Positions 34,337 through 43,721 are shown, numbered from the stretch's first letter. The stretch: DNA of 64,000 nucleotides from Castellaniella sp044508625 (GCA_044508625.1 JBIQHJ010000012.1:9162-73161), one strand, 5' to 3'. Numbers and translations are program-made. Notes: a model not told the origin generated them from the letters alone.

Positions 34337-35113
34337 TCAGACGGCGAGAAAACCTCCGTCCACGGGCAGGGTGGCCCCGGTCACGTAGCGCGACATGTCC
34401 GAGGCCAGGAAGATCACCGGCCCGACCAGGTCCTCGGGCTGGCCGACCCGGCCCATGGGGATCCGGGCCATGAACCCTTCCAGGCGCCGGGGATCGGCGC
34501 GCGTGGCCGCGGTCATCGGCGTCTCGATCACGCCGGGGGCCAGCGCATTGACGCGCACTCCGCTGGGCGCGAGCTCCTGCGCCAGGGACTGCGTGAACAG
34601 CCGGATCGCGGCCTTGGACGGCGAATAGCCGAGGCTCGCGCCCTGGCCCGCGTAGGCGGCGATCGAGGCGATGTTGACGATGCCGCCCCGCGACCGCTTG
34701 AGGGCGGGCAGCAGCGCGTGGGTCACGTTGAAGGTGCCGTTCACGTTGACGTCCATGGTCCTCGCCCAGTTGGCGGCCGCGTCGGGGCTGGACATGGGCT
34801 CGCGGATGATGATGCCGGCGTTGTTGACCAGCAGGTCGACCGTGCCGACGTCCCGGGCGATCCGCCCGGCGAGCGCGTGGCAGTCCGCGGGCGCGGTGAC
34901 GTCCAGGACGAAGTCCCAGGCCTCGCCCCCGTCCCGGCGGACGAGCGCGGCCGTTTCCCGGACGCCGTCCGGATTCACGTCGGTGGCGATGATGCGGGCG
35001 CCGGCCTGGGCGAGCCCCAGGGCCAGGGCGCGGCCGTTGCCCTGGCCGGCGCCGGTGATCAACGCGAGGCGGCCTTCGAGCAGGCGGGGGGCGATGGTGG
35101 TGGAAAGCGGCAT
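34337..35113 (-). CDS. SDR-family oxidoreductase
   Basis: 258-residue SDR with TGAGQGNG (cofactor), DLLVNNAG, the catalytic Ser in NIAS and Y-x-x-x-K (GYSPSKAA). DVNPDG after the second strand, with an acid at the ribose position, favours NAD(H). It starts 12 bases after the KstD-like flavoprotein gene. It could oxidise or reduce a ring hydroxyl in the same pathway. The specific substrate cannot be deduced. Confidence 0.9.
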   Translation of the reverse strand: MPLSTTIAPRLLEGRLALITGAGQGNGRALALGLAQAGARIIATDVNPDGVRETAALVRRDGGEAWDFVLDVTAPADCHALAGRIARDVGTVDLLVNNAGIIIREPMSSPDAAANWARTMDVNVNGTFNVTHALLPALKRSRGGIVNIASIAAYAGQGASLGYSPSKAAIRLFTQSLAQELAPSGVRVNALAPGVIETPMTAATRADPRRLEGFMARIPMGRVGQPEDLVGPVIFLASDMSRYVTGATLPVDGGFLAV

Positions 35114-35125
35114 GGTCCGGCCTCC

Positions 35126-36895
35126 TCAGTGCGTGGCGGCCGCCAGCGGCGCGTCCGTGCCGGCGGCGGCCGGCGGCGGCGCGGCGTCCTGCCGCTGGGC
35201 GCCGCGGCCGGCGAGCTCGCAGCCCGCGATGTAGCCGAAGGTCACCGCGGGGCCGAGGGTGATGCCGGCGCCGGGATAGTTGCCGCCCATGATGCTGGCC
35301 GCGTCGTTGCCGACCGCGTACAGGCCGCCGATCGGCGCGCCCGCCCGGTCCAGCACCTGCGCGCGCTCGTTGGTGACCAGCCCGGCGAAGGTGCCGATGT
35401 CGCCGACGACCATCCGGATCGCGTAGTACGGGCCCTGCCGCAGGGGCGCGAGGCAGGGATTGGGCCGCACCAGCGCGTCGCCCTGGTAGCGGCTGTAGGC
35501 GTTGCCGCCCTTGTGAAAGAGCGGATCCTCGCCCGCCTGCGCGTGCCGGTTGAATTCCTCCACGGTGCGCTCGAGCGTGGCGGGGTCCACGCCGATGCGC
35601 CGGGCGAGCTCGCCCACGGTCGCGCCGCGCTTGAGGTAGCCGCTGCGCAGGTGCCGGCCGATCGGCAGCGGCGCGGGCGCGACGCAGCCCAGCCCGTAGT
35701 TGCGCAAGGCCTTGTGGTCGCAGACCAGCCAGGCCGAGACCTCGGGCTCGTCCCGGCAGGCGGCGACCATCGCCTGCACGAAATCGTGGTACGAGACGCC
35801 CTCGTTGATGAAGCGCCTGCCCTTGGGGGTGACGGCGATGACGCCGGGCTTGGCGCGGTCGATGAAGTGCGGCATCACGCCCTGGCTGCCGTCCTTGCGC
35901 GTGGTGACCGAGACCGGGACCCAGGCCGCCGCGTTCGGGATCGTGCCGTCGACGCGCCCGCCGGCCGATTCCGCCAGGCGCAGGCCGTCGCCCGTGTTGG
36001 CGGCGGGCGAGGGGGAGTAATGCTCTTTGCCCGTGGGCGCGTGCGGAAAGAGCTGGGCCCGGCGCGCCAGGTCGTGGGGAAAGCCGCCGCAGGCGAGCAC
36101 CACGCCCCGGGTGGCGCGGATGCGGACGCTGCGGCCCTCGTGCCGGGCCACCGCGCCGACGACCGTCCCCTGCTCGGTGAGCAGCTCGGTGACGCGGCAC
36201 GACAGCCAGACGGGGATGCCCAGGTCCATGCCCGCCTTGGCCAGCCGTCCCGCCAGGGCGTTACCGTTGGTCAGCGTCATCCCGCGCCCGTGCGTGATCA
36301 CGTCCCACAGGTGCCGCGCCAGGCGCCGGGTCACGTAGAGAAAGGATTCCGCCGACTTGAAGACGCGCATGAAGTGTTTGATCTCGGGACCCGAGCCCAG
36401 CATCATCCCGAAGACGGTGAGCTCGGGCAGGGGCGGGGCGAGGAGCTTGATGCGGGCGCCCAGCTCGCGGCCCTCGAAGGGCCGGGCCACCATCGAGCGC
36501 CCGCCCTGCAGGCCGCCCTCGGCCTCGGCGTGGTAGTCGGGGAACACGGCCGGCAGGTCGAAGCGCAGGCAGGTGTTGCGGGTGAAGAACTCGATCGCCT
36601 CGGGGCCGTGCTCGAGGAATGCGTCCACCCGCTTTTCGTCGAAATGGGTCGTGGCCTCGTGCCGGATGTAGGCCTTGGCGGCGCCCGGGGGCTCGTGGAT
36701 GCCCAGCTCGCGCGCGAGGGGGTTGCCCGGGATCCAGAGCCAGCCGCCGGAGCGGGCCGTGGTGCCGCCGAAGCGGGGCTCTTTGTCCACCACCAGGACG
36801 TTCAGCCCGTGGTGGGCGGCGGTCACCGCGGTGGCCATGCCCGAGGCGCCCGTCCCGATGACCAGCACGTCGACGGTGATGCTTTCCTGCGTCAT
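35126..36895 (-). CDS. FAD-dependent dehydrogenase, KstD/fumarate reductase-like
   Basis: 589 residues; start at 36895 after GGAGAG. The N-terminal FAD motif is VLVIGTGASGMATAVTAAHHG, followed by RFGGTTARSGGWLWIPGNP. The C-terminal GLYAVGNDAASIMGGNYPGAGITLG strongly resembles the 3-ketosteroid-Delta1-dehydrogenase group, including the Tyr-Pro-Gly-x-Gly turn that binds the 3-keto group in that enzyme. It is the first gene of the leftward operon and divergent to an IclR regulator. An alicyclic or steroid-like 3-keto compound is a reasonable guess. Fumarate-reductase-like members of the same fold are an alternative. Confidence 0.88.
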   Translation of the reverse strand: MTQESITVDVLVIGTGASGMATAVTAAHHGLNVLVVDKEPRFGGTTARSGGWLWIPGNPLARELGIHEPPGAAKAYIRHEATTHFDEKRVDAFLEHGPEAIEFFTRNTCLRFDLPAVFPDYHAEAEGGLQGGRSMVARPFEGRELGARIKLLAPPLPELTVFGMMLGSGPEIKHFMRVFKSAESFLYVTRRLARHLWDVITHGRGMTLTNGNALAGRLAKAGMDLGIPVWLSCRVTELLTEQGTVVGAVARHEGRSVRIRATRGVVLACGGFPHDLARRAQLFPHAPTGKEHYSPSPAANTGDGLRLAESAGGRVDGTIPNAAAWVPVSVTTRKDGSQGVMPHFIDRAKPGVIAVTPKGRRFINEGVSYHDFVQAMVAACRDEPEVSAWLVCDHKALRNYGLGCVAPAPLPIGRHLRSGYLKRGATVGELARRIGVDPATLERTVEEFNRHAQAGEDPLFHKGGNAYSRYQGDALVRPNPCLAPLRQGPYYAIRMVVGDIGTFAGLVTNERAQVLDRAGAPIGGLYAVGNDAASIMGGNYPGAGITLGPAVTFGYIAGCELAGRGAQRQDAAPPPAAAGTDAPLAAATH

Positions 36896-36924
36896 CTGCT
36901 CTCTCCGTTGCGGTTTTATTTGAA

Positions 36925-36966
36925 TTCTAAAGAGCATATCTGAAAATTGTCAATGCATCTGATATG
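36925..36966 (-). promoter_or_regulatory. Promoter and inverted repeat between KstD-like and IclR genes
   Basis: On the minus strand TTGACA (36948-36953) is followed after 17 bases by TTAGAA, a fair sigma-70 promoter for the KstD-like operon. CATATC at 36935-36940 and GATATG at 36961-36966 form an inverted repeat that spans it, so a bound regulator would cover the promoter. The divergent IclR-type protein is the likely binder (inferred). Confidence 0.6.
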
Positions 36967-37018
36967 ATCGAATAAAAGATTTCTGATGGATGTATTTGTT
37001 AATTTCTGGAAAACCCTT

Positions 37019-37879
37019 ATGGCTACAATGAGCGCTCCTGATTTCACGGTGAGCAGAAATGCCATGGAAAAGAACAGGCGGGGAATCCAGTCGGTGGAGA
37101 TCGGCAGTGCCCTGTTGATAGAGCTCGCCCGCCAGATGAGGCCCGTCGCCCTCAAGGACCTGGCGCGCGCCGCCCGGATGACCACCAGCAAGGCGCACCC
37201 CTACATGGTCAGTTTCCTCAAGGTCGGTTTCGTGAGCCAGACCGAGGCGGGCCATTACGAGCTGGGGCCGCTCGCCCTGCACCTGGGGCTCGCCCGCCTG
37301 CAGCGCATGGATCCGATCAAGGAGGCCTCCTGCGTCATCGAAGGCCTGGCCGCCGAGACCGGCCACAGCGTCGCCGTCGTCATCTGGGGCAATCTCGGGC
37401 CCACCATCGTGCGCATGGAGGAACCCATCGAGCCGCTGCACGTCAACCTGCGCGCCGGCACCGTGATGGCGCTGTCGAATACGGCCACCGGGCGCCTGTT
37501 CGCCGCCTACATGCCGCGCAAGGTCATCGAGCACTGGCTGCAGCGCGAGCGCGACCGCTACGTGAGCGGCATCGAGCGCTACGAGCCCATGGATCCGGAC
37601 ACCTTCGAGGCCTACCTGGCCGAGATCCGCAAGCACGGGCTGTCGCGCACCCTCGGGCATCCGATCCCGGGGATCGACGCCCTGTGCGCGCCGGTGTTCG
37701 ACGCCGCCGGGCACATCGTGCTGGGCCTGCTGGTGATGGGCACGGCGGCCGCCTTCGACAGCGCCTGGGACGGCAAGGTCGCCGCCGCCCTCAGGCGCGC
37801 CGCGGCCGAGATCGAGTACCGGGTGGGCGGCGGCGCCCGCGAGCTCAGCGCTCCGCGGCTCGCAGCACGATCAGGGTAA
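37019..37879 (+). CDS. IclR-family regulator
   Basis: About 286 residues from ATG 37019 (MATMSAP, after GGAAAACCC); other in-frame ATGs at 36986 and 37064 are possible. N-terminal winged helix (IQSVEIGSALLIELARQMRPVALKDLARAARMTTSKAHPYMVSFLKVGFV) and a C-terminal GAF-like effector domain (GHSVAVVIWGNLGPTIVR, ATGRLFAAYMP, GIDALCAPVFDAAG). It is divergent to the KstD-like operon across a promoter with an inverted repeat and probably controls it. Its end overlaps the convergent metallophosphoesterase gene by 35 bases. Confidence 0.9.
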   Translation: MATMSAPDFTVSRNAMEKNRRGIQSVEIGSALLIELARQMRPVALKDLARAARMTTSKAHPYMVSFLKVGFVSQTEAGHYELGPLALHLGLARLQRMDPIKEASCVIEGLAAETGHSVAVVIWGNLGPTIVRMEEPIEPLHVNLRAGTVMALSNTATGRLFAAYMPRKVIEHWLQRERDRYVSGIERYEPMDPDTFEAYLAEIRKHGLSRTLGHPIPGIDALCAPVFDAAGHIVLGLLVMGTAAAFDSAWDGKVAAALRRAAAEIEYRVGGGARELSAPRLAARSG

Positions 37880-38975
37880 TCTCCGAGGGGCGCCCCAGGC
37901 GGATGGGCAGCCCGTTCCACAGTCCGGTGCCGTTGCTGAGGTACAGCGTCATCGCGCCGACTTCGTACAGGCCCGAGACGTAGCCGCCGTTGGCCCATTG
38001 GGTGAGCACGTGCGCCCCCAGGATCTGGCCGCCGTGCGTATGCCCGGACAATTGCAGGGCGACGCCCGCCTGTGCGGCCAGGGGCGCGTTGGCGGGTCGG
38101 TGGTCCAGCAGGATGGTGGCCGTCCCCGGCGGAATGCCCGCGAGCGCCGCTTGCAGGTCGGGCCCGGGCTGGCCGAATGCGCCCGCCTGGCGGTCGGTGA
38201 TGCCGGCCACGGCGAGCGCGGCGTCGCCGCGCCGCAGGATCACGTGCTCGTTTTCCAGCATGCGCAGCCCGAGCTCGCGCAGCACCGCCATCCAGCGCCG
38301 GTAGTCGGCGTAGTACTCGTGGTTGCCGGGGATGGCGAGCACGCCGTCGCGCGCATGCAGCAGGCCCAGGGGTCGCACGTCGGCGGCGCGCGCCTCGGGG
38401 GTGCCGTCCTGCAGGTCGCCGGTGAGGACCATCAGGTCGGGGTCCAGGGCCTTGGCCTTGTCGACGACGGCGGCGGTCCAGGCCTCGGGCAGCAGGCGGC
38501 TGATGTGCAGGTCGGTGAGCTGCACGATCCGGTAGCCGTCGAAGGCGCGTGGCAGGCCGGGCAGGGCGATTTCCAGGGTCTTGACGCCGGGCACGCGCAC
38601 CGCCTGCCAGACCCCGATCGCCGACAGCGCCACGGCGAGCGCCCCGAGCGCCTGCGGCAGCGCGCCGCCGCCCAGGATGGCGCGCCCCGCGCCCGGCGCG
38701 GCGAGGAACACCAGCATGCCGAGCGCATCGCGCAGCAGGAGCAGCATGGCGAGCAGCAGTACGGCGCCGAAGGCCCAGCCCAGGCCGATGAGCGCCTCCT
38801 GCGGAATCTCGGGCGAGGCCATGGAGCCGAAGTAGCGGCGCGTGATCTGGTGATGATGGGACACCAGCAGCAGCGCGAGCGCCAGGCCGATCCGGCCCGC
38901 GAGCCCCCAGGGCAGGGACCAGACGAAGCGCCACGATACGTACAGCCAGATGGCGCCGGTGATGAAAGGCAGCAT
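37845..38975 (-). CDS. Membrane metallophosphoesterase
   Basis: 376 residues. About 130 N-terminal residues hold four or so hydrophobic segments; a calcineurin-like phosphoesterase follows with LTDLHIS (D-x-H), VLTGDLQDG, IPGNHEYY and LSGHTHGGQILG, all dimetal ligands present. Such YkuE/YaeI-type proteins act on phospholipid-linked or nucleotide substrates; the exact one is unknown. It looks like chromosomal background, not a catabolic gene. It converges on, and overlaps, the IclR gene by 35 bases, which may cause transcript interference. Confidence 0.9.
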   Translation of the reverse strand: MLPFITGAIWLYVSWRFVWSLPWGLAGRIGLALALLLVSHHHQITRRYFGSMASPEIPQEALIGLGWAFGAVLLLAMLLLLRDALGMLVFLAAPGAGRAILGGGALPQALGALAVALSAIGVWQAVRVPGVKTLEIALPGLPRAFDGYRIVQLTDLHISRLLPEAWTAAVVDKAKALDPDLMVLTGDLQDGTPEARAADVRPLGLLHARDGVLAIPGNHEYYADYRRWMAVLRELGLRMLENEHVILRRGDAALAVAGITDRQAGAFGQPGPDLQAALAGIPPGTATILLDHRPANAPLAAQAGVALQLSGHTHGGQILGAHVLTQWANGGYVSGLYEVGAMTLYLSNGTGLWNGLPIRLGRPSEITLIVLRAAER

Positions 38976-39047
38976 GTTTCCTTGGGAATGGCGGGTCGCA
39001 AAGCGTGCGAGGAACCTCGTATCTTAGCAAGCGAGCGCGGTCCCGCC

Positions 39048-39761
39048 TCATTCCCCGGCGCCGGTCCTCCGCCTGTGGGTCGCCATGGCCTCCGCGAGGA
39101 TGCGGGAGAATTCGCGCGTGCGGCGCAGGTCGGACTTGCGGCGCAGCCGCGGGGGCAGGTAGGGGTCGATGCGCAGCAGGCCGGCGAGCCAGCGCTCCAC
39201 CCGCTCCAGCGCCTCGACCACGGGCTCGGAGCGCACGCGCGCCAGATAATGGGCCAGCAGGCGCTCGCCCAGCGCGTGGTCGCCGTCCAGGTGGTCGATC
39301 ATGGAATTGAAGGCCAGCAGCACGTCGTAGGCCTGCGCGAGCTCGAGCGGCAGGGCCGCGCCGATGTTCTCCTCGAAGTCGATACGGTATATCGCCCCGT
39401 CCTTGAGGGTGAGGTTGCGCAGTTGCGCGCCGCCGTGCCAGTGGCCCTCCCGGTGGAAGCCGGCCAGGTCGTCGGCCACCGACCATAGCAGCAGGACGCG
39501 CTCGCGCGGCGGCAGGGCGCCCAGCAGGCCCTCGACCGTCTCGCCGCAATCCTCGAGCACCAGGCACTCGTCGGCCACGAGATGGACCCGGGGGACGCGC
39601 ACGCCGCGCTCGCGCAGGTCCCGCAGGCGCCGGGCCTCGTCGCGGATGCCGTTGGCGAGCAATTGGCTGGGGGCCGGGAACCTGCCGCAGAGCGCCCCGC
39701 ACAAGGCGGCGCCCGCCCAGGCGAGGCTGCGCGGGCGGGAATCGGGCCGGGCGAACTTCAT
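39048..39761 (-). CDS. BUD32/lipopolysaccharide-kinase-like protein, N-terminus uncertain
   Basis: Small protein-kinase-like fold, 237 residues from the first ATG. It has YLVLEDCG-style hinge (ECLVLEDCGETV), the catalytic GHWHGGAQLRNLTL and the metal-binding YRIDFEEN. The frame continues upstream without a stop past 39842, encoding LAAYAERTVAIRRADVHSFE and then ELDGRRYVMKFA, which looks like the missing beta strands and Lys-bearing strand of the kinase N-lobe (Lys of VMKFA). No ATG, GTG or TTG is found there; a CTG at 39842 is the only near-start. The annotated ATG would therefore truncate the lobe. Either a CTG start or damage upstream is possible. Confidence 0.7.
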   Translation of the reverse strand: MKFARPDSRPRSLAWAGAALCGALCGRFPAPSQLLANGIRDEARRLRDLRERGVRVPRVHLVADECLVLEDCGETVEGLLGALPPRERVLLLWSVADDLAGFHREGHWHGGAQLRNLTLKDGAIYRIDFEENIGAALPLELAQAYDVLLAFNSMIDHLDGDHALGERLLAHYLARVRSEPVVEALERVERWLAGLLRIDPYLPPRLRRKSDLRRTREFSRILAEAMATHRRRTGAGE

Positions 39762-39842
39762 GACGTAGCGCCGGCCGTCGAGCTCGAAACTGTGGACGTC
39801 GGCCCTGCGGATGGCGACGGTGCGTTCCGCGTACGCGGCCAG

Positions 39843-40241
39843 CGGTCCGGGACGGTCCCCGGATCGGCGTGCGGGGAGGGTGGCCGCCTGCGGCCCTCTT
39901 GCGGAGCGGGCGGCGCCGGCCGGTGCCGGAAGGAGGCCCGGGCCCCATTCCGCATGGGGCCTGTCGTGATGTAGGGATTTCGGCGTCGTGGCACCTCGCG
40001 AGTTCGACTGGCAATCGCTCCAATTTTAGGAAGCCGGCCCCGCGCGGAGGTCAGCATTGGTTACCAGTGACTTGCGATGGTTTCCGCCGGCGTCCGGAGC
40101 CGCCGCGCGCCGCGCCCCCGGCGGCACACGTCCCGGCCTTAACCCAGGCTTAACGCATGGCGACAAAAAGTGAGTCGGCAAGCCGCTTTCACTGCCCGAT
40201 AATCAAAAAATGATTTTGATTCCATGAAGGCAAGTATCGAC
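39843..40241. other. Gene-free stretch before the hydantoin operon
   Basis: About 400 bases between the kinase-like gene and the carbamoylase gene. The left part is an open frame in line with the kinase but without start codons or recognisable features. The right part, AT-richer near 40175-40223, is likely the promoter region of the rightward operon. I saw no convincing operator, RNA or small gene. Confidence 0.5.
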
Positions 40242-41177
40242 ATGAATAGCAATCGCACGCTGGGCCTGGCCGTCGCCCAGATGGGGCCGGTGAATCTCGC
40301 GGATACGCGCGAGGACGTGGTCGGCAGGCTGATCGAGATGTTGCGCGAGGCCAAGAGCCGCGGCTCCGAGGTGGTCGTGTTCCCCGAACTCGCCCTGACC
40401 ACTTTCTTTCCCCGCTATTGGATGGAGGACGAGGAGGAGCTGGACAGGTTCTATGAAAAGGCCATGCCCAATCCGCGCGTCCAGCCGCTGTTCGACGAGG
40501 CGAGGAAGCTCGGGATGGGCTTCTATCTCGGCTACGCCGAACTCACGCCGGAAGGCCGACGCTTCAACACGTCCATCCTCGTCGACAAGGCCGGCAACAT
40601 CGTCGGCAAGTACAGGAAGATCCACCTGCCCGGCCATTCCGACCACAAGCTGGAGGCGCCGTTCCAGCACCTCGAGAAAAAGTATTTCGAGGTCGGCGAC
40701 CTGGGCTTCCGCGTGTTCGACATGGACGATACGCGCGTCGGCATGTGCCTGTGCAACGACAGGCGCTGGCCCGAGACCTACCGGGTCCTGTCCCTGCAGA
40801 GCGCCGAGGTCGTCGTCCTGGGCTACAACACCCCCTCGATCAACATCTACTGGAACGAGCCCATCCACCTGCGCACGTCCACTCACCTGATCTCGCTGCA
40901 GGCCAATGCCTACCAGAATGCGGTGTGGGTCGCCGCGGCGGCCAAGTGCGGATCCGAGGACGGGTTCCACATGATCGGCAGCTCGGTCATCGTCGCGCCC
41001 ACGGGCGAGATCGTGGCCCGCGCGCTGTCGGAGGAGGACGAGGTGATCGCGGTCAAGGCCGACCTGCGGATCGGCGAGAATTTCCGCGAGCACGTCTTCA
41101 ATTTCGCCAAGCACCGCAGCCCCGAACACTATCGCCTCATCGTCGAGCGCGTCGGCGCCGGCGAGCCGCTGGCATGA
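40224..41177 (+). CDS. N-carbamoyl-D-amino-acid hydrolase
   Basis: Nitrilase-superfamily amidase, 317 residues (or 311 from ATG 40242, MNSNRTLG, which aligns better with known enzymes). The catalytic triad is visible: Glu in FPELALTTFFPRYW (55), Lys in KYRKIHLPGH (132) and Cys in CLCNDRRWPE (177). The flanking sequences closely match the Agrobacterium D-carbamoylase as I recall it. The enzyme turns N-carbamoyl-D-amino acids to D-amino acid, CO2 and ammonia. The hydantoinase that makes its substrate starts within its stop codon (ATGA). Confidence 0.92.
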   Translation: MKASIDMNSNRTLGLAVAQMGPVNLADTREDVVGRLIEMLREAKSRGSEVVVFPELALTTFFPRYWMEDEEELDRFYEKAMPNPRVQPLFDEARKLGMGFYLGYAELTPEGRRFNTSILVDKAGNIVGKYRKIHLPGHSDHKLEAPFQHLEKKYFEVGDLGFRVFDMDDTRVGMCLCNDRRWPETYRVLSLQSAEVVVLGYNTPSINIYWNEPIHLRTSTHLISLQANAYQNAVWVAAAAKCGSEDGFHMIGSSVIVAPTGEIVARALSEEDEVIAVKADLRIGENFREHVFNFAKHRSPEHYRLIVERVGAGEPLA

Positions 41178-42679
41178 CGGCCTGCGGGGACAAGGCCATG
41201 AACGGGGACTTCGAGCTGACCATCCGCCACGGGCGCATCGTGACCGGCGATGCGATCATCGAGGGCGACGTGGGGATCCGCGGCGGCCGCATCGCCGCGA
41301 TCGGGCCGGGACTGCCCGCGGGCGCGCGCGACATCGACGCCGCCGGCCGCTGGGTGCTGCCGGGCGGCATCGACAGCCACTGCCACGTCGAGCAGTTGTC
41401 CGGCATGGGGGTGATGGGCGCCGACGACTTCTATTCGGCGACGGTGTCCGCCGCCTTCGGCGGCACCACCACCATCATTCCCTTCGCCGCGCAGCACCGC
41501 GGCACCTCCGTGCCCGAGGTCGTGCGCGACTACGCCGAGCGCGCGCGGACCAAGGCGGTCATCGACTACGGCTTCCATCTCATCCTCGCCAACCCCGACG
41601 ACCGGACGATGGCCCGCGACCTGCCCGAGGCCATCCGCGGCGGGATCTCGTCGCTGAAGGTCTACATGACCTACGACAGCATGAAGCTGGACGACTACCA
41701 GATCCTGGACGTGCTCGAGCTGGCCCGCGAGCACGGCGCGCTGGTGATGGTTCACGCGGAAAACAACGACATCATCAAGTGGCTGGCCAAGCGCCTGATC
41801 GAGCGCGGCCACACCGCGCCCAAGTTCCATGCGGTGGCGCACGACCCGCTGGCGGAGGCGGAGGCGACGAACCGCGCCATCGCGCTCTCGCGCCTCGTCG
41901 ATACGCCGATCCTCATCGTCCACGTGGCCGGCGGCAGCACCGTCGAGGTGATCCGCGCCGCCCAGAACCTCGGCGCGCATGTGCTCGCCGAGAGCTGCCC
42001 CCAGTACCTGTTCCTCACCGCCGAGGATCTCGATCGCGCAGGGCTGGAAGGCGCCAAGTACTGCTGCTCGCCGCCGCCGCGCGATGCCGGCTCGCAGGAG
42101 GCGGTCTGGCAGGGATTCGCGGACGGCACGCTGCTGACCTATTCGTCCGATCACGCGCCGTACCGCTTCGACGAAACCGGCAAGCTGCCCAAGGGCGAGC
42201 GCACCACCTTCAAGGAGATGGCCAACGGCGTGCCGGGGCTGGAGCTGCGCATGCCGCTGCTGTTCAGCGAAGGCGTGCTCAAGGGCCGGATGGACATCCA
42301 CCAGTTCGTCAGGCTCACCGCCTCGAACCACGCGGACCTGTACGGGCTCGGCCCCCGCAAGGGGCGGATAGCGGTCGGCGCCGACGCCGACCTCGCCCTC
42401 TGGAACCCGGACCGCGAGACCCGCATCGCCTACGAAAACCTGCACGACCAGGTGGGGTACACGCCCTATGAGGGCCGGGTCATCAGGGGCTGGCCGGAGG
42501 TCGTCGTCTCGCGCGGGCGGGTGATCGTCGAGGACGGCCGACTGCATGCCGAGCGCGGCAGCGGCCAGTATCTGCGCCGCGAGGCGCCCACGCTCGCGTG
42601 GCCGCCGCGGCAGCCGGGCGCGTCCCGCGGGCCGGCCGGACCGATCGCGCGGGCGCTCGCCGGCGCCGCGGACGGCTGA
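41174..42679 (+). CDS. D-hydantoinase / dihydropyrimidinase
   Basis: Cyclic amidohydrolase, 501 residues from ATG 41174 (493 from 41198, which has GGGGA upstream). Metal ligands: DSHCHVEQ near residue 70, the carbamylated Lys in SSLKVYMTY, HAENND, HVAGGS and the Asp of SSDHAPYRFD. It opens hydantoin or dihydropyrimidine rings to N-carbamoyl amino acids, the substrates of the preceding carbamoylase. The C-terminal 30 residues are Pro/Arg/Ala-rich. The overlap with the carbamoylase stop makes the two strictly coupled, the classic D-amino-acid-from-hydantoin pair. Confidence 0.92.
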   Translation: MTACGDKAMNGDFELTIRHGRIVTGDAIIEGDVGIRGGRIAAIGPGLPAGARDIDAAGRWVLPGGIDSHCHVEQLSGMGVMGADDFYSATVSAAFGGTTTIIPFAAQHRGTSVPEVVRDYAERARTKAVIDYGFHLILANPDDRTMARDLPEAIRGGISSLKVYMTYDSMKLDDYQILDVLELAREHGALVMVHAENNDIIKWLAKRLIERGHTAPKFHAVAHDPLAEAEATNRAIALSRLVDTPILIVHVAGGSTVEVIRAAQNLGAHVLAESCPQYLFLTAEDLDRAGLEGAKYCCSPPPRDAGSQEAVWQGFADGTLLTYSSDHAPYRFDETGKLPKGERTTFKEMANGVPGLELRMPLLFSEGVLKGRMDIHQFVRLTASNHADLYGLGPRKGRIAVGADADLALWNPDRETRIAYENLHDQVGYTPYEGRVIRGWPEVVVSRGRVIVEDGRLHAERGSGQYLRREAPTLAWPPRQPGASRGPAGPIARALAGAADG

Positions 42680-42684
42680 CGGGC

Positions 42685-43641
42685 ATGGCGGTCTACCTGA
42701 GCGACGCGGAGGTCGCGAGCCTGCTGCCCATGGCGCGGGCCGTCGACTGCGTGGAGGCGGCGTTCCGCGGCCTGGCGCGCGGCGAGGCCGTGAACGCCGT
42801 CCGGGTGCGCATGGCCGCCGATTCCGCCGTCATGAACGTCATGTGGGCCTGCGCGCCCTCGGTCGGCATGATGGGCGTCAAGAGCTACGTGACGGCGCAG
42901 CGCGGGGTGACCAAGGGGACCGCCCTGGCGCTCACGCTCTACGCCATGGACACCGGCGAAATGGTCGCGCTGCTGGAGGCGAACCGCCTGGGCCAGATCC
43001 GCACGGGCGCGGCGACGGCGGTCGCGACGCGGGCGATGGCGAACGAGGGGCCGGCGGCGCTGTCCATCTACGGGACGGGCTTCCAGGCCGAATACCAGCT
43101 CAGGGCCTTGCTCGCCACCCAGCCGACGATCGCCGAGGTCCGCGTGGTGGGCCGTGACGCGGATCGGCGGGATGCATTCATCGAAGGGATGGCGCGCGAG
43201 TTCCCCGCGGCGCGCTTCCTGCCGGCCGATGCGGAAACGGCGGCCTCGTCCGCCGACGTCATCGTCACGGCGACCAATTCGGCGGAACCCCTGTTCGACG
43301 CCGAATGGCTGCGGCCCGGCACGCACGTCAACGCCATCGGGTCCAACGACCCGCGCAAGCGGGAAATCGGCAGGGAGGTGCTCGAGCGGGCCGCCCTGGT
43401 CCTGGTGGACGACCTGGAGGTCGCGCGCCGGGAATGCGGCGACCTGCTCGCGAACCACTGGGACATGGCGCGCGTCGGGACCCTGGGCGAGCTGCTCGTG
43501 GGCGCCCGGCCGGGGCGGAGGCGCGGCGACGAGATCACCCTGTTCGAGTCCCAGGGGCTGGCCGTGCAGGACGTGGTGTGCGGCGCGGCCGTGGTGGCCC
43601 TGGCGCGCGAGCGGGGATTGGGAATCCGACTGCCCGGCTGA
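42685..43641 (+). CDS. Ornithine cyclodeaminase/mu-crystallin family protein
   Basis: 318 residues. NAD-dependent fold: GVKSYVT carries the substrate-binding Lys, ANRLGQIRTGAATAVATRAM is the family signature, STYGTGFQA-like IYGTGFQAEYQLRAL is the dinucleotide site, and GSNDPRKREI has the catalytic Asp position. Family members deaminate or reduce imino/amino acids (ornithine, alanine, lysine, tauropine-like). Six bases after the hydantoinase gene, so it may process the amino acid released by carbamoylase or recycle its imino form. Substrate unknown. Confidence 0.9.
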   Translation: MAVYLSDAEVASLLPMARAVDCVEAAFRGLARGEAVNAVRVRMAADSAVMNVMWACAPSVGMMGVKSYVTAQRGVTKGTALALTLYAMDTGEMVALLEANRLGQIRTGAATAVATRAMANEGPAALSIYGTGFQAEYQLRALLATQPTIAEVRVVGRDADRRDAFIEGMAREFPAARFLPADAETAASSADVIVTATNSAEPLFDAEWLRPGTHVNAIGSNDPRKREIGREVLERAALVLVDDLEVARRECGDLLANHWDMARVGTLGELLVGARPGRRRGDEITLFESQGLAVQDVVCGAAVVALARERGLGIRLPG

Positions 43642-43721
43642 GAGACGGCGGGGCGGTGGAGCGGCATTCCACCGCATTCGACCAAGGTGGTTTTTCAACT
43701 TCAAAACTAGGAGACGGCATC

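Noticed and set aside
32978..36943. 1321-codon plus-strand ORF
   Set aside because: Antisense to the binding protein, SDR and KstD-like genes; low-information composition.
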